Source: Chitinophaga filiformis (GTDB lineage Bacteria; Bacteroidota; Bacteroidia; Chitinophagales; Chitinophagaceae). Taken from it: a DNA stretch of 64,000 nucleotides. The position numbers were made by a program, and so were the translations under genes. Location of the stretch: positions 544,641 to 608,640 of the forward strand of contig NZ_FNBN01000001.1 in NCBI RefSeq assembly GCF_900102545.1, in the 5' to 3' direction. Positions 53,435-63,582 of the stretch are shown in pieces; position 1 is the first letter of the stretch; every line of letters starts with the position of its first letter. The notes under the pieces are model-generated. The model did no database searches. It worked only from the letters and a program-made list of their open reading frames with translations, and was not told the origin of the DNA.

Positions 53435-55903
53435 ATGAAACCAGCGTTCCTTCTACTACTGTTTTACTCATGTACAGCAAGCTACTTATCAGCTCAAAAG
53501 CCAGAAATAACTCTTCAAACCTATAAAATGTGGAGCAAGGTAGGTAGATATGAAATTAGCTCTAAAGGCGATTACATCGCTTTCATGACAGAAAACGAGC
53601 CGACTACCAATAAAACGCTTACAATTAAACCGACAGACAATAGCTGGGAAAAAAAATATGTTGGAGCTATTTTTTCTGGATTTACTAATCAAGATAGATC
53701 CGCACTGATAACAAAATCTGATGGCCAGACAATCGAACTTGACCTTAAAACCCAAAGTGAACTAGGTCTCGTATCGAGAATTCCACAGCACCAACCATTG
53801 AAAAACATAAATGTACAGAAGTCAAGAATCAATAATAAAAGGATTATAATCCAATCAATCTTCAATAAAAACTTAGATTCCATTGAGAATGTGATAAATT
53901 TTACATTATCGGCAACCGGAAATGCACTTATATTGAATATTGAGGCCACTCACAATCAACCCGTACTTTATTGGTATGATCTTAAAACAAGTACGAGGAA
54001 AAAAATATGGGAAGGTCTTAAAGATCAACAAATAGAATTTGTCCCCCCTATGGAAAATTGTAACCACAATCTTTTTAAAAAGCTAGAGCCAGCACCTGCA
54101 ATTAATCAGACATTAGCAGAAGTTGATGTATGGAGTTATAAGGATGCCAACTATCCAAACCCCTATCTTTCGAAAAATAGGATAAATGAATCATTGTTCT
54201 CTATCAGTACTACAGGGGAACATGTGATAACAAATCTAACTGAAAAAAGCGAACGTTTAGTGTCAGCTGAAGGAGACTTTGCTTTGATTGAATACCGTGC
54301 CGGACAATTCCTGTGGGAAGCTACATGGAATAAAAATGCCAGAGCCACACTTTATTGCATTTCAATGAAAACTGGAGAAAAAAAACTAGTTGATAAACAG
54401 ATCGGGGGAAAGTCATTGGAAGCAAAAATGTCTCCTGATGGTAGATACATTATAATAGCCGACAATAACATAAATTGTTATAAATCTTACAACACTAATA
54501 ATGGTGAAACCAAAATCATTTCGAAAAACGGGCAAATTACTTTTACAACTCTAGATGAAGGTATTGAAATCCTTCCGTTCGATATATTCTGGCTCGAAGG
54601 GAACTCCTTTATTATTAGAGATGATTATGACTTATGGGAACTCGATGCCAGTGGGAAAGCCCCCGCGGTCAATTTGACAAAAGGATTCGGAAGAGAAAAT
54701 AAGCTTGTATATAATATAATACCAGTTAAATATAAAGAAGGGCATTTGCTACTGAATACTTTTAATGAAAAAAATAAGGAATGGGGGTTTTATAGCCTAG
54801 ATCTTTCGAAAAACGAAGTTCCAAGTAAACTCAATATGGGAAGATATTACTATGGCGGAGACCATCCAATAATTACGAAAGCAACAAATTCAAATACATA
54901 TATACTGACCCGAGAAACTAACAATGAATCTCCCAATCTATTTGCAACCAATGATTTCAAAACGTTCACCAAGCTATCCAATGCACACCCTGAGAATAAT
55001 TATAACTGGATGACTGCAGAATTAATTACGTGGGAAGGCCCTGATAGAAGAAGTTGTAGTGGTATATTATACAAACCTGAAGATTTTGATCCTAATAAAC
55101 AATACCCTTTGATGGTAAACGTATATAATTCGTGCTCAGATCAGATCAACTCTTTTATGGAACCAGCAGAAAGTAGTGTAAAAAATGGCTTTTTTAATTG
55201 GCTGCCTGCTGCGTGGCTAGTGAGCAACAGATATCTTGTATTTGTACCGGATGTGAATTATAGAAAACCTCATTCAAACTTGCAAAGCTCACTTCAAATT
55301 GTAGTCTCGGGCATTAAAAAATTATTAGAAACGTGCAAGTATATTAACGGAGATAAAATTGGCGTGCAAGGTTCTAGTTGGGGGGGGGAACAAGTCAATT
55401 ACATAGTGACTCACACCAACATTTTCGCCGCCGCCTTCACAGGTTCCGGATTTTCTGATCAAATAAGCAGAGCTGGTTTCTCTGATAGAATTTCAGATAA
55501 TTATAACCTTCCAAGTGTAGAATCACAAGAAGGCGGTTTATTGACCGAAGTGCCGGAAAGGTATATAAATGAATCGCCTTTGTTCGCTGCCAACAATATA
55601 ACTGCACCGTTATTAATCAAGCATAATTTGGACGATGGAGCCGTCCCGTTTTACCAAGGTCTTCAGTTCTTTAGGTTACTACGAAGACTCAATAAGAGAG
55701 TGTGGCTGTTACAATATGATGGGGGTGGGCATGGGATAAATCCAGGCAAAAACCTTGATGATTTCAACCTACGACTAGCTCAATTTTTTGACTACTATTT
55801 AAGAAATTCACTACCACCTAAATGGATGACAGTTGGAATTCCGCCCGAGATGAAACAAATGAATACCGGTTTGGAGTTAGACAGTAGCAATAGTAGACCT
55901 TAA
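53435..55903 (+). CDS. Secreted S9-family peptidase, paralogue of 38469-40988
   Basis: An 822-residue exported serine peptidase from the ATG 53435 (signal peptide 1-21, ending YLSAQ); a TTG further upstream is in frame but would bury the signal. It has a beta-propeller and a C-terminal hydrolase domain with Ser648 in GSSWGGEQ, Asp in NLDDGAVPF and His in GGGHGIN. It aligns along its length with the first S9 enzyme (KPE/KPP start, GILYKPEDFD, YLVFVPD). It is more AT-rich than its paralogue. Members 4 and 5 of the small secreted family flank it. Confidence 0.9.
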   Translation: MKPAFLLLLFYSCTASYLSAQKPEITLQTYKMWSKVGRYEISSKGDYIAFMTENEPTTNKTLTIKPTDNSWEKKYVGAIFSGFTNQDRSALITKSDGQTIELDLKTQSELGLVSRIPQHQPLKNINVQKSRINNKRIIIQSIFNKNLDSIENVINFTLSATGNALILNIEATHNQPVLYWYDLKTSTRKKIWEGLKDQQIEFVPPMENCNHNLFKKLEPAPAINQTLAEVDVWSYKDANYPNPYLSKNRINESLFSISTTGEHVITNLTEKSERLVSAEGDFALIEYRAGQFLWEATWNKNARATLYCISMKTGEKKLVDKQIGGKSLEAKMSPDGRYIIIADNNINCYKSYNTNNGETKIISKNGQITFTTLDEGIEILPFDIFWLEGNSFIIRDDYDLWELDASGKAPAVNLTKGFGRENKLVYNIIPVKYKEGHLLLNTFNEKNKEWGFYSLDLSKNEVPSKLNMGRYYYGGDHPIITKATNSNTYILTRETNNESPNLFATNDFKTFTKLSNAHPENNYNWMTAELITWEGPDRRSCSGILYKPEDFDPNKQYPLMVNVYNSCSDQINSFMEPAESSVKNGFFNWLPAAWLVSNRYLVFVPDVNYRKPHSNLQSSLQIVVSGIKKLLETCKYINGDKIGVQGSSWGGEQVNYIVTHTNIFAAAFTGSGFSDQISRAGFSDRISDNYNLPSVESQEGGLLTEVPERYINESPLFAANNITAPLLIKHNLDDGAVPFYQGLQFFRLLRRLNKRVWLLQYDGGGHGINPGKNLDDFNLRLAQFFDYYLRNSLPPKWMTVGIPPEMKQMNTGLELDSSNSRP

Positions 55904-56191
55904 ATACTAACACTAATACTGTATTATCCTGTATTAAATTTATTGCCGAATATAGCAATGTCATTGAATGCTCAGGAATTAACACCTGTTCGCGAAATTC
56001 ATTCTTATTATAAGCGCGAATACATGTAATATAGGACATATTCGAATAGTAAGTTTGTTGATTAAACGTAGCTTTCTTAATGTATTAGCCATGCGAATAG
56101 ATGTTGTTTAAAATTGACAAGGAACATATATTAGTGCTTGGTAGACAACTTATATATATAAACACAGCACTGCTTCTAATAAATGAGTAAA

Positions 56192-56218
56192 GCTGCGGGG
56201 AACTTACGTCTCCGCAGC
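56192..56218 (-). terminator. Hairpin downstream of small secreted gene 5
   Basis: GCTGCGG (56192-56198) pairs with CCGCAGC (56212-56218), about 90 bases after the stop of 56305-56595. No strong U-tail. The rest of 55904-56304 is AT-rich with no gene seen. Confidence 0.55.
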
Positions 56219-56304
56219 AATATGGATTAAGTACTAATTGACAATAGTATTTTCTATCCTATTAAATCAATTAATGGTCGACTTAACCAATATCCTTCGA
56301 TTAC

Positions 56305-56595
56305 TTAATTGGTTCTATAAATCGTAATCTGAGGACATGTTGTAGTTGGAATGCTCGTGGTTGACCAAGTTGTAGTCGTTGAAAACGCTAAAGGTAGTAC
56401 TCTTGTAGTGTATGTCGTCTGAAACTCAACGGTACAATAGGTTTGTTCTACCAATGGTCCTCCAAGAACTGTGGTTGTAAGCGTTGTTCCATTACTAAAG
56501 AACGTATTTGAAACTCGTGCAGCTTTAAAAGCTAACGCGCCCCCAATTAATGCGAATAGGGCTACACCTGATAATATAACTTTGGCTTTTGTCAT
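56305..56595 (-). CDS. Small secreted Thr-rich protein, family member 5
   Basis: A 96-residue exported protein (MTKAKVILSG, GGALAFKAARV), the nearest relative of member 4. Mature part about 72 residues, over a third Thr/Ser, with one Cys in TYCTV and one in PTTTCP. It carries the conserved leader. Close similarity of members 4 and 5 and their position on either side of the second S9 peptidase suggest they arose by a local duplication together with the gene between or beside them. Function unknown. Confidence 0.7.
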   Translation of the reverse strand: MTKAKVILSGVALFALIGGALAFKAARVSNTFFSNGTTLTTTVLGGPLVEQTYCTVEFQTTYTTRVLPLAFSTTTTWSTTSIPTTTCPQITIYRTN

Positions 56596-56700
56596 AAAGA
56601 AATTGCCTTTGTAAATTAAAAGGCTAAATTTTAGTTAACAAATGATATGCCTACTCTCTTTTAATGGTTTTCGGCTACCCCATGCCAGTAATTGCTTGCA
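56596..56700 (-). promoter_or_regulatory. Conserved leader of the small secreted family
   Basis: On the minus strand it has GCCGAAAACCATTAAAAGAG, TAGGCATATCATTTG and then the start, matching 38143-38210 in order and nearly in spacing. Confidence 0.6.
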
Positions 56701-57968
56701 AGTCAACACAGGCTTTTACTATATAGCAGTTATTTATTCTGGCATCACCAGTGTTCATCTGCTTAATGCACAGCTGTTAGTCTTCTATTAAAGTGATAAC
56801 AGCCATATCCATACATCTCGAAAAAAGGGAATCTGATTGTTATCATTAATACTCTGTGTTAGCCATCTCAAGCTTCAAGGCGGCCCTTTTTTTGATGATC
56901 TTGCTTATTGCACTGCAGTGCGCCCTGTTATTGCAGTGGAAATTCCCTCATGGCAACTAGCAGCATAATACAATTCTATTTAATTATTATCTCTTCATCA
57001 TTTCTGAGTTACAAGCTCAGAAATTCAAGACACTGGCACATTATAAGTTACATATAACGTTATATATTTCATCTTAATTATAAAGAGCTTCTTAGAAGCC
57101 GACTAGTCATTGCGTCATTTTGTCAAGGTTTAAAATCACCAGAATAACATGATTTATGAAATAGGGTGAGCCTACTAATTATATAATTAACGCTGTGGTC
57201 CATTAACCTTTCATAGTGCATTGAATCATCTTCCATAAAAGTAACTAAAACAATATATCTAGCATATAGTATCATCAGGTATTAAAATAGTACATAGAGA
57301 ATTTGTTCAGATTTCATTTTACCTGGGCGACTGAATTACGATCACCAATGCAATCACATGCCACTGTGAGTTACCGGCAAAATTGTACATTCCTATGTAA
57401 AATCTTCCCATTGAACAATCTTTAATATGCAGAGGTATTTTCGCTCATATTTCCCAGGCAACCTAGGAGAGAAGATTGGCACCTTGGATTTGATAACAGC
57501 TAAAGAGTAATTGGTATAAAACTTTAAATAGCTCCGCTTACAAGCAAAGTTATCCAATTCCAGCTCCTCTTAAGAAGCTCGCATCCTTATTGATATTTTT
57601 AGTTTTCCGATCAATCAGGTTGTGGGGTAAATAACTAGAGGTCATGCTCAAGGCTTTCGTTGATTTTATTGGTAATCTATTAATTCCCTCATAGATGAAC
57701 CGATTCCAATTGCCAGCTTCGTCGCAAGGCAATGCGCCTACAGAATGTTAATACCAAGTTAACAAACCGAATAACGTTGTTAAGTTGAACAATTTCTTAT
57801 CTCAAGTAGTGGTACATAAGACATCAAATCGATACTATAATAATATAGTGATTGTCTAGGTATACTTAACATCTAATCGAATCTCAAGAAACTATACCTT
57901 ATAGACGGGAGTATACACTATATAATAAATTATACCATAAATACTATAACCAACCAAAATCGAATGCG
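56701..57968. other. 1.27-kb AT-rich region without a recognisable gene
   Basis: No credible coding region. One 12-base perfect palindrome GCACTGCAGTGC lies at 56910-56921. Short frames such as 57550-57732 (minus) have no recognisable content. It probably holds the promoter of the SusC gene at 57969 and decayed sequence. Confidence 0.5.
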
Positions 57969-60900
57969 ATGAGATTGCCATTATTTCTTTTCTTTTTCCT
58001 ACCTTACTTACAGGTAGCTACATATTGCTTGGGAAAGACACAGGCCGATCAGAAAATCACACTTTCCGGCACTTATACGCTACATATCATTTTTCAGAAA
58101 ATAGAACAACAAACAGGTAAAAGAATCTATTACACGAACTCAATAGTAAACGACGAAGAAAAAATTCCAGTTAATCTTAAGGCCGCCTCGATTCACCAAG
58201 CTTTAGAGCAGATCCTTGGTAATAAAAATTTGGAGTGGTCAGTTGAAGAGACATATATATCGATTCGAAAAAGCAAAAAAGCTACTCTATTAACAGAATC
58301 AGATAAGCCAGACAGTACGATATCTGTTAACGGTAGGGTAATCAATGAAAAAGGTGAACCAATTGCAGGCGCCACCGTTTTGGTAAAAGGGACTCGGATA
58401 GGCAGTACGACGCAATCGGACGGATACTTTACACTAAATAGTGTGCGCCCTAGCTCTTATTTGCTTATCAGTAATGTTGCATTTCTGACAAAAGAATTAC
58501 CCGTACAGGGAAGAAGCTCTATCGGGATTATTGAGCTCGAAAGATATATAGGAGTACTTGATGAAACACAAATAATAGCATACGGTCAAAGTTCTCGCAG
58601 AAAAGGTACAGGTAACGTAAGCACGATAAAGGCAAGTGATATTGAAAAGTCTCCCGTCTCTAATCCTCTCTTGGCCATGTCGGGAAGAATCCCGGGTGTA
58701 TTTATTCAGCAATCCGCAGGAGTGCCAGGAAGTGGAGTGAAAATTATTATTCAAGGTCAAAACAGCATCAATAGCGGTAATGATCCCTTCTATGTTATTG
58801 ATGGAGTACCCTACACATCCCAGCTTCTACCAGGTTTGACTGATGAATTAGGTGATTCTGGGCCCGGAGCTGCTGGAACTTCACCTGGCACTAGAGGCAA
58901 TCCATTAAATTTCATCAATCCCCAGGATATCGAAAGCATAAATGTATTAAAGGATGCGGATGCCACGTCAATATATGGAAGTCGGGCGGCCAACGGAGCA
59001 ATTATAATAACAACTAAGAAAGGGAAACCAGGCAGAACATCTGTGAATGTAAACATTCAAAACGGATGGGGAAAAGTTTCTAAGAAGGTGAAACTTCTCA
59101 ATACTCCCCAATACCTGGAAATGCGAAAAGAGGCGTTTGCCAATGATGGGATCACAACATATCCCGATTATGAATTCGACATTAATGGCGTATGGGATCA
59201 AAATAGATACACCGATTGGCAAAATGAGTTTCTTGGTGGAACTGCTAAATATCTAAATGCATATTCAACTATTTCTGGAGGTACAGAAACCAGTCAATAT
59301 TTATTTGGCGGCGGGTTTCAACAAGAAGGAACAGTAACCCCACTAAACTTTTCTGACAAAAAAGCATCACTTCATTTAAATCTGAACTCCACTTCCGAAA
59401 ACAAAAAGTTTAAGTTCTCGTTTTCAGGGAACTATGTTTCCGACAATAACCAACTAGGTGGTACTTCCGTACTTGCCACAGCCGCCTACACTTTGGCTCC
59501 TAATGCTCCCAAACTGTACAATACTGATGGAAGCCTAAACTATGAATACTACAATGGTGAAATTACGTTCTTGAATCCATTATATTTAGCTAGTCAAATT
59601 TATTCAAACAAAACCAAAAACCTAGTAGCAAATGCGACAATCGGCTATGAAATCATCAATGGACTTGAGTTAAAAAGTAGTTTTGGCTATAATCAACTTC
59701 AATCAAATGAGATCTATGCAATTCCAACTAACGCATTACCGCCCTCTATAATGCCATATGTCCCTCGCACTGCAAACTTCAATACAGCTGAAATTAGCAA
59801 CTGGATAATAGAGCCTCAAGCGACCTATAAAAAAAATATCGGCTCGGGTGAATTAAACATCCTTATAGGTAGCTCAATCCAGCAGCAAAACAAAGATCGA
59901 CAAAATCTAAAGGCAGAGGGATTTTCTTCAGACGAGGCAATTTTCAATATCAAATCAGCGTCATCAATAATAGTTGACGATGCTCAAGATGCTGTTATCT
60001 TATCGAACTATAAATATGGCGCCGTCTTTGGGCGTCTAAACTACGAATATAATAGTAAATACATGCTGTCTGCGTCAGTAAGAAGGGATGGATCTAGTAG
60101 ATTCGGTAGAAAAAACAGGTTTCATAGCTTTGGCTCTATTGCTGCCTCATGGGTGTTCAGTAATGAAAAATTTCTAAAACCATTTTCACGTATTTTAAGC
60201 TTCGGAAAGATAAGGGCCAGTTATGGGGCGACTGGAAATGATCAGATAGGGGACTACAGTTACTTAAACTTATATCAAAATACAACCACACTTGGCACAA
60301 ATTACCAAGGCATAATAGGATTGGAGCCATTCTCCAACTTCCCTAATCCATATCTTCAATGGGAAACAACACGTAAACTCTCCACAACTCTTGATTTGGG
60401 CATATCAAATGACATTTTATTTATAAGCTTAACATATTATAGAAATAGATCTTCAAATCAATTGTCCACACAAGCACTACTTTCAATTACTGGCGGATCT
60501 GGAATTCGAACTAATTTACCAGCTACAATTCAAAATACAGGATTTGAAATAAGTTTAAATACGACTAACGTAAAAAACAAAAATATTACGTGGACTAGTT
60601 CATTTAATTTAACAATACCAAGAAATAAGTTACTTGGCTACAAGGGGATAGATGTTGCCGTAAAAGACGAATTTGTTGGCAAACCACTCGGTGTAATAAA
60701 AGTTTACCATCTTTTAGGTGTCGACAAAAATACTGGATTATATACTGTCGCAGACAGAAATGGGAAAGCGACTTCCATGCCAGATGCGAGCCTAGATAAG
60801 ACCGTTTATATTGACCAAAACCCGAAATATTATGGGGGGGTACAAAACAGCTTTGTATATAAAAGAATTAGCCTAGACTTCCTTTTCCAGTTTGTAAAGC

Positions 60901-61298
60901 AGCTTGCCGGAAACGGCATATTTGGGAACTACTTACCAGGTGCAACCCCTTCGAATGAAGTAACATCTGTTTTAGATCGTTGGCAAAAAAAAGGAGATGA
61001 TAAACCAATTCAAAAATTTAGCACAGACCCTTCACTTTCATCAAAATGGCAATTGGCGAATCAAAGTGACAAAGCTTATTCGAATGCATCCTATGTTAGA
61101 CTGAAAAATATTTCTATATCATATCAATTGCCAACATTGCTAATTTCCAAAGCGAAACTTCAAACTGCTAGAATTTACTTGCAATCGCAAAATTTGCTGA
61201 CAATTACTAAATATATTGGAGGCGATCCCGAAAATAGGTCTTTGAGAGGAATACCACCGTTAAAAATGATAACAGTCGGAATTCAAGTTGGTTTGTAA
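57969..61298 (+). CDS. SusC/RagA TonB-dependent receptor with STN domain (second locus)
   Basis: A 1109-residue outer-membrane receptor: signal peptide (1-25), STN domain (about 32-108), carboxypeptidase-regulatory-like domain (about 117-200; GRVINEKGEPIAGATVLVKG), plug (about 205-345; IIAYGQSSRRKGTGNVS) and barrel to the C-terminus (TVGIQVGL). It imports a substrate delivered by a SusD protein, here the gene at 61850. It has an STN domain, but no sigma/anti-sigma pair is near in this window, so signalling partners lie elsewhere or are lost. It is AT-richer than the first SusC and only distantly similar to it. Confidence 0.94.
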   Translation: MRLPLFLFFFLPYLQVATYCLGKTQADQKITLSGTYTLHIIFQKIEQQTGKRIYYTNSIVNDEEKIPVNLKAASIHQALEQILGNKNLEWSVEETYISIRKSKKATLLTESDKPDSTISVNGRVINEKGEPIAGATVLVKGTRIGSTTQSDGYFTLNSVRPSSYLLISNVAFLTKELPVQGRSSIGIIELERYIGVLDETQIIAYGQSSRRKGTGNVSTIKASDIEKSPVSNPLLAMSGRIPGVFIQQSAGVPGSGVKIIIQGQNSINSGNDPFYVIDGVPYTSQLLPGLTDELGDSGPGAAGTSPGTRGNPLNFINPQDIESINVLKDADATSIYGSRAANGAIIITTKKGKPGRTSVNVNIQNGWGKVSKKVKLLNTPQYLEMRKEAFANDGITTYPDYEFDINGVWDQNRYTDWQNEFLGGTAKYLNAYSTISGGTETSQYLFGGGFQQEGTVTPLNFSDKKASLHLNLNSTSENKKFKFSFSGNYVSDNNQLGGTSVLATAAYTLAPNAPKLYNTDGSLNYEYYNGEITFLNPLYLASQIYSNKTKNLVANATIGYEIINGLELKSSFGYNQLQSNEIYAIPTNALPPSIMPYVPRTANFNTAEISNWIIEPQATYKKNIGSGELNILIGSSIQQQNKDRQNLKAEGFSSDEAIFNIKSASSIIVDDAQDAVILSNYKYGAVFGRLNYEYNSKYMLSASVRRDGSSRFGRKNRFHSFGSIAASWVFSNEKFLKPFSRILSFGKIRASYGATGNDQIGDYSYLNLYQNTTTLGTNYQGIIGLEPFSNFPNPYLQWETTRKLSTTLDLGISNDILFISLTYYRNRSSNQLSTQALLSITGGSGIRTNLPATIQNTGFEISLNTTNVKNKNITWTSSFNLTIPRNKLLGYKGIDVAVKDEFVGKPLGVIKVYHLLGVDKNTGLYTVADRNGKATSMPDASLDKTVYIDQNPKYYGGVQNSFVYKRISLDFLFQFVKQLAGNGIFGNYLPGATPSNEVTSVLDRWQKKGDDKPIQKFSTDPSLSSKWQLANQSDKAYSNASYVRLKNISISYQLPTLLISKAKLQTARIYLQSQNLLTITKYIGGDPENRSLRGIPPLKMITVGIQVGL

Positions 61299-61302
61299 TT
61301 CA

Positions 61303-61367
61303 GCTCTTTCGCCTTTAAGCAGCTTCTTTAAATGAAGCTCAAAGAGCACTCAAGTTTTCTTTTTTAA
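61303..61367 (+). terminator. Terminator between SusC and SusD
   Basis: Outer arms GCTCTTT (61303-61309) and AAAGAGC (61341-61347) enclose a second stem AGCTTC/GAAGCT (61321-61326, 61334-61339). A T-rich run TTTTCTTTTTT follows from 61355. It lies 5 bases after the SusC stop. Confidence 0.7.
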
Positions 61368-61849
61368 TGCACCAAATATTAGTGCTACTATCTGTACATC
61401 CTTCATACTTGTCCCTTTAGTCCCGCTAGGAAACCGTAAATATCGGCGACAGATCTGTATGAAGTGATCTAAAGATATGTTATATATCTGGGCATTCCGA
61501 TCGGATATATATACCACTTTGATAATTTGTTCCTACATCTGCTGTCGCCCAGCAGATATGACAACGAGAGAATGCTGAGTCGGCAAAATAAAATGAAACA
61601 ATTAAAAAAAATAAAATGAAGTACACTATAAAACAAATAAATAAATGCATCATCCACCTATTGTTAGGAAGAAGGCACAAGTCGGACAAAATAGTACAAC
61701 AAACGCCAACAAAAGTGATAGTAAATGCCTACTGTACTCTTAAGCTACCGGCCCGACGTAAACAAAATAATTATGCTAGCAACCTGGGCACCTATGACAG
61801 CAATATATCAGGAACGAGAACGGTTACGAAGACAAAGATAAAACATGAT
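61368..61849. other. Gap between SusC terminator and SusD start
   Basis: About 480 bases. The SusD frame stays open for 78 codons upstream of 61850, but that part is without signal peptide or family similarity, so I regard it as leader. It must carry a promoter for SusD if the terminator at 61303 works. Confidence 0.5.
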
Positions 61850-63286
61850 ATGTCGTATCTATTTCTTATCCTCTTTTTCGCGATAAACCTAAACTGTACT
61901 AAATTGTTGGATGTCGATTCGCCAATTACGAACACTAACGGTGAAAATGTTTTCGACGAAAATAGCAGTGCCATTGCTGTACTTACAGGAATTTATACAA
62001 ACATGAGTAAGTCGGATATAAATACCGGTACGGGATGGCTAACAAACATTTCTTTTACTACTGGTTTAACAAGTGACGAACTTGAGTTATTTGACAAAAG
62101 CATCAGTTATTATGTTCAATATTATGCAAATAATATATCGCCAGAAGAGAATACCTGGGCATATATATACAAAATGATATTCATTAGTAATTCAGCAATT
62201 GAACATATACCCGCGGGAAAATTGTTGTCACCGCAAATAAGAAGCCAATTATTAGGAGAGGCAAAGTTTATTAGGGCACTCTGTTATTTTTACTTAACGA
62301 ATATATATGGGGACGTTCCTCTTGCTATAACATCTGATTATAAAACAAATAGCCTTTTACCTAGATCATCAATTACTGAAATTTATACTCAAATAATTAA
62401 AGATTTACAAGATGCAAAAGCGCTACTAAGTGAAAACTATATTGCAAATGATGGAGTGAGTGAAACGGATGAGCGAATTAGGCCTAATAAGTCAGCTGCA
62501 AGTGCTTTACTGGCACGCGTATATCTTTTTCGAGAGAAGTATGCTGAGGCAGAATTAGAATCCTCATCACTAATAGACAATCATAATCTTTATGAGCTTG
62601 TGGAAATTGGTTCAGTTTTTTTAATGAACAATAGAGAAGCAATTTGGCAATTGCAGCCCGTGGGCACAGCTGCAAACAAAACTGCAAATACAAGAGATGG
62701 ACAAGTATTCAAATTGTTGCCATCATGGCCACAGATAGGAGTTCCTGTCAGCTTAAGTGAAAGATTAGCTAGTAGCTTTGAAGCACATGATTTAAGAAAA
62801 ATTAATTGGATTGACAGTATCATTGTAAATGGAAAAACTTTTTATTATCCATACAAATATAAGATCGGGTTGGAAAATGAGCCAACGAAGGAATATGCAA
62901 CGGTTCTAAGGTTAGGCGAGCAATATCTAATTAGGGCAGAGGCACGAATTCAGTTGGGAAAGATAAGTGAGGGAATTTCCGATTTAAACATTATTCGTAA
63001 ACGATCAACTGATCTGAGTGCCGTACCTGCAGAACAATTTACCCAACTTTCGTTATCCCTATCGAAAGCTGCAGCACTGTTGGCGGTTGAAAATGAAAGA
63101 CGACACGAGCTATTCACTGAATGGGGCCATCGGTGGTTTGATCTTAAAAGAACTGGGCGGGCTGATCAAGTGTTGGGTATTATTAAACCAGGTTGGCAAT
63201 CTACCGACCAATTATTCCCTCTACCAGCAAATGAAATTATCGGCAATCCGAATCTTGTAGGTCATCAGAATCCAGGATATAATTAA
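61850..63286 (+). CDS. SusD/RagB outer-membrane lipoprotein (second locus)
   Basis: A 478-residue SusD-family protein when started at the ATG 61850 (MSYLFLILFF). The signal ends in AINLNC, where Cys17 should be lipidated although Leu-Asn before it is an unusual lipobox. Family blocks are clear: LLGEAKFIRALCYFYLTNIYGDVPL, YLIRAEARIQLGK and ENERRHELFTEWGHRWFDLKR. It binds substrate for the SusC at 57969. A start at 61616 would hide the signal and is rejected. It is separated from SusC by 551 bases and a terminator, unlike the 21-base gap at the first locus. Confidence 0.92.
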   Translation: MSYLFLILFFAINLNCTKLLDVDSPITNTNGENVFDENSSAIAVLTGIYTNMSKSDINTGTGWLTNISFTTGLTSDELELFDKSISYYVQYYANNISPEENTWAYIYKMIFISNSAIEHIPAGKLLSPQIRSQLLGEAKFIRALCYFYLTNIYGDVPLAITSDYKTNSLLPRSSITEIYTQIIKDLQDAKALLSENYIANDGVSETDERIRPNKSAASALLARVYLFREKYAEAELESSSLIDNHNLYELVEIGSVFLMNNREAIWQLQPVGTAANKTANTRDGQVFKLLPSWPQIGVPVSLSERLASSFEAHDLRKINWIDSIIVNGKTFYYPYKYKIGLENEPTKEYATVLRLGEQYLIRAEARIQLGKISEGISDLNIIRKRSTDLSAVPAEQFTQLSLSLSKAAALLAVENERRHELFTEWGHRWFDLKRTGRADQVLGIIKPGWQSTDQLFPLPANEIIGNPNLVGHQNPGYN

Positions 63287-63582
63287 GCTTCTTGTTCAAA
63301 CATTTGCAAGAGAACTGATATCCAGCACTTTGCGAAGAACAAAGTAGATATAGTACGACCCAAGGAATCATAATACTGTCGCGGCTGGCTTTCGTTCAAA
63401 TGACTACATAAGTATATAATGGAAAATTCTCCCATATATATTGAAGTGCTTATGGCATGTGTTATGCAGAACAGGTCCTTTAAACTTTGATTATAAAGCG
63501 CTCTATTTAAAGATCAACACAGGTAAGAAGCCATCTGAGAACAAGACAGAACAATCATTCATAAACAATTAAACTTTTTACT

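Noticed and set aside
57550..57732. 60-codon minus-strand frame in the 56.6-58.0 kb gap
   Set aside because: No recognisable family, signal or regulatory context; too short to support on its own.
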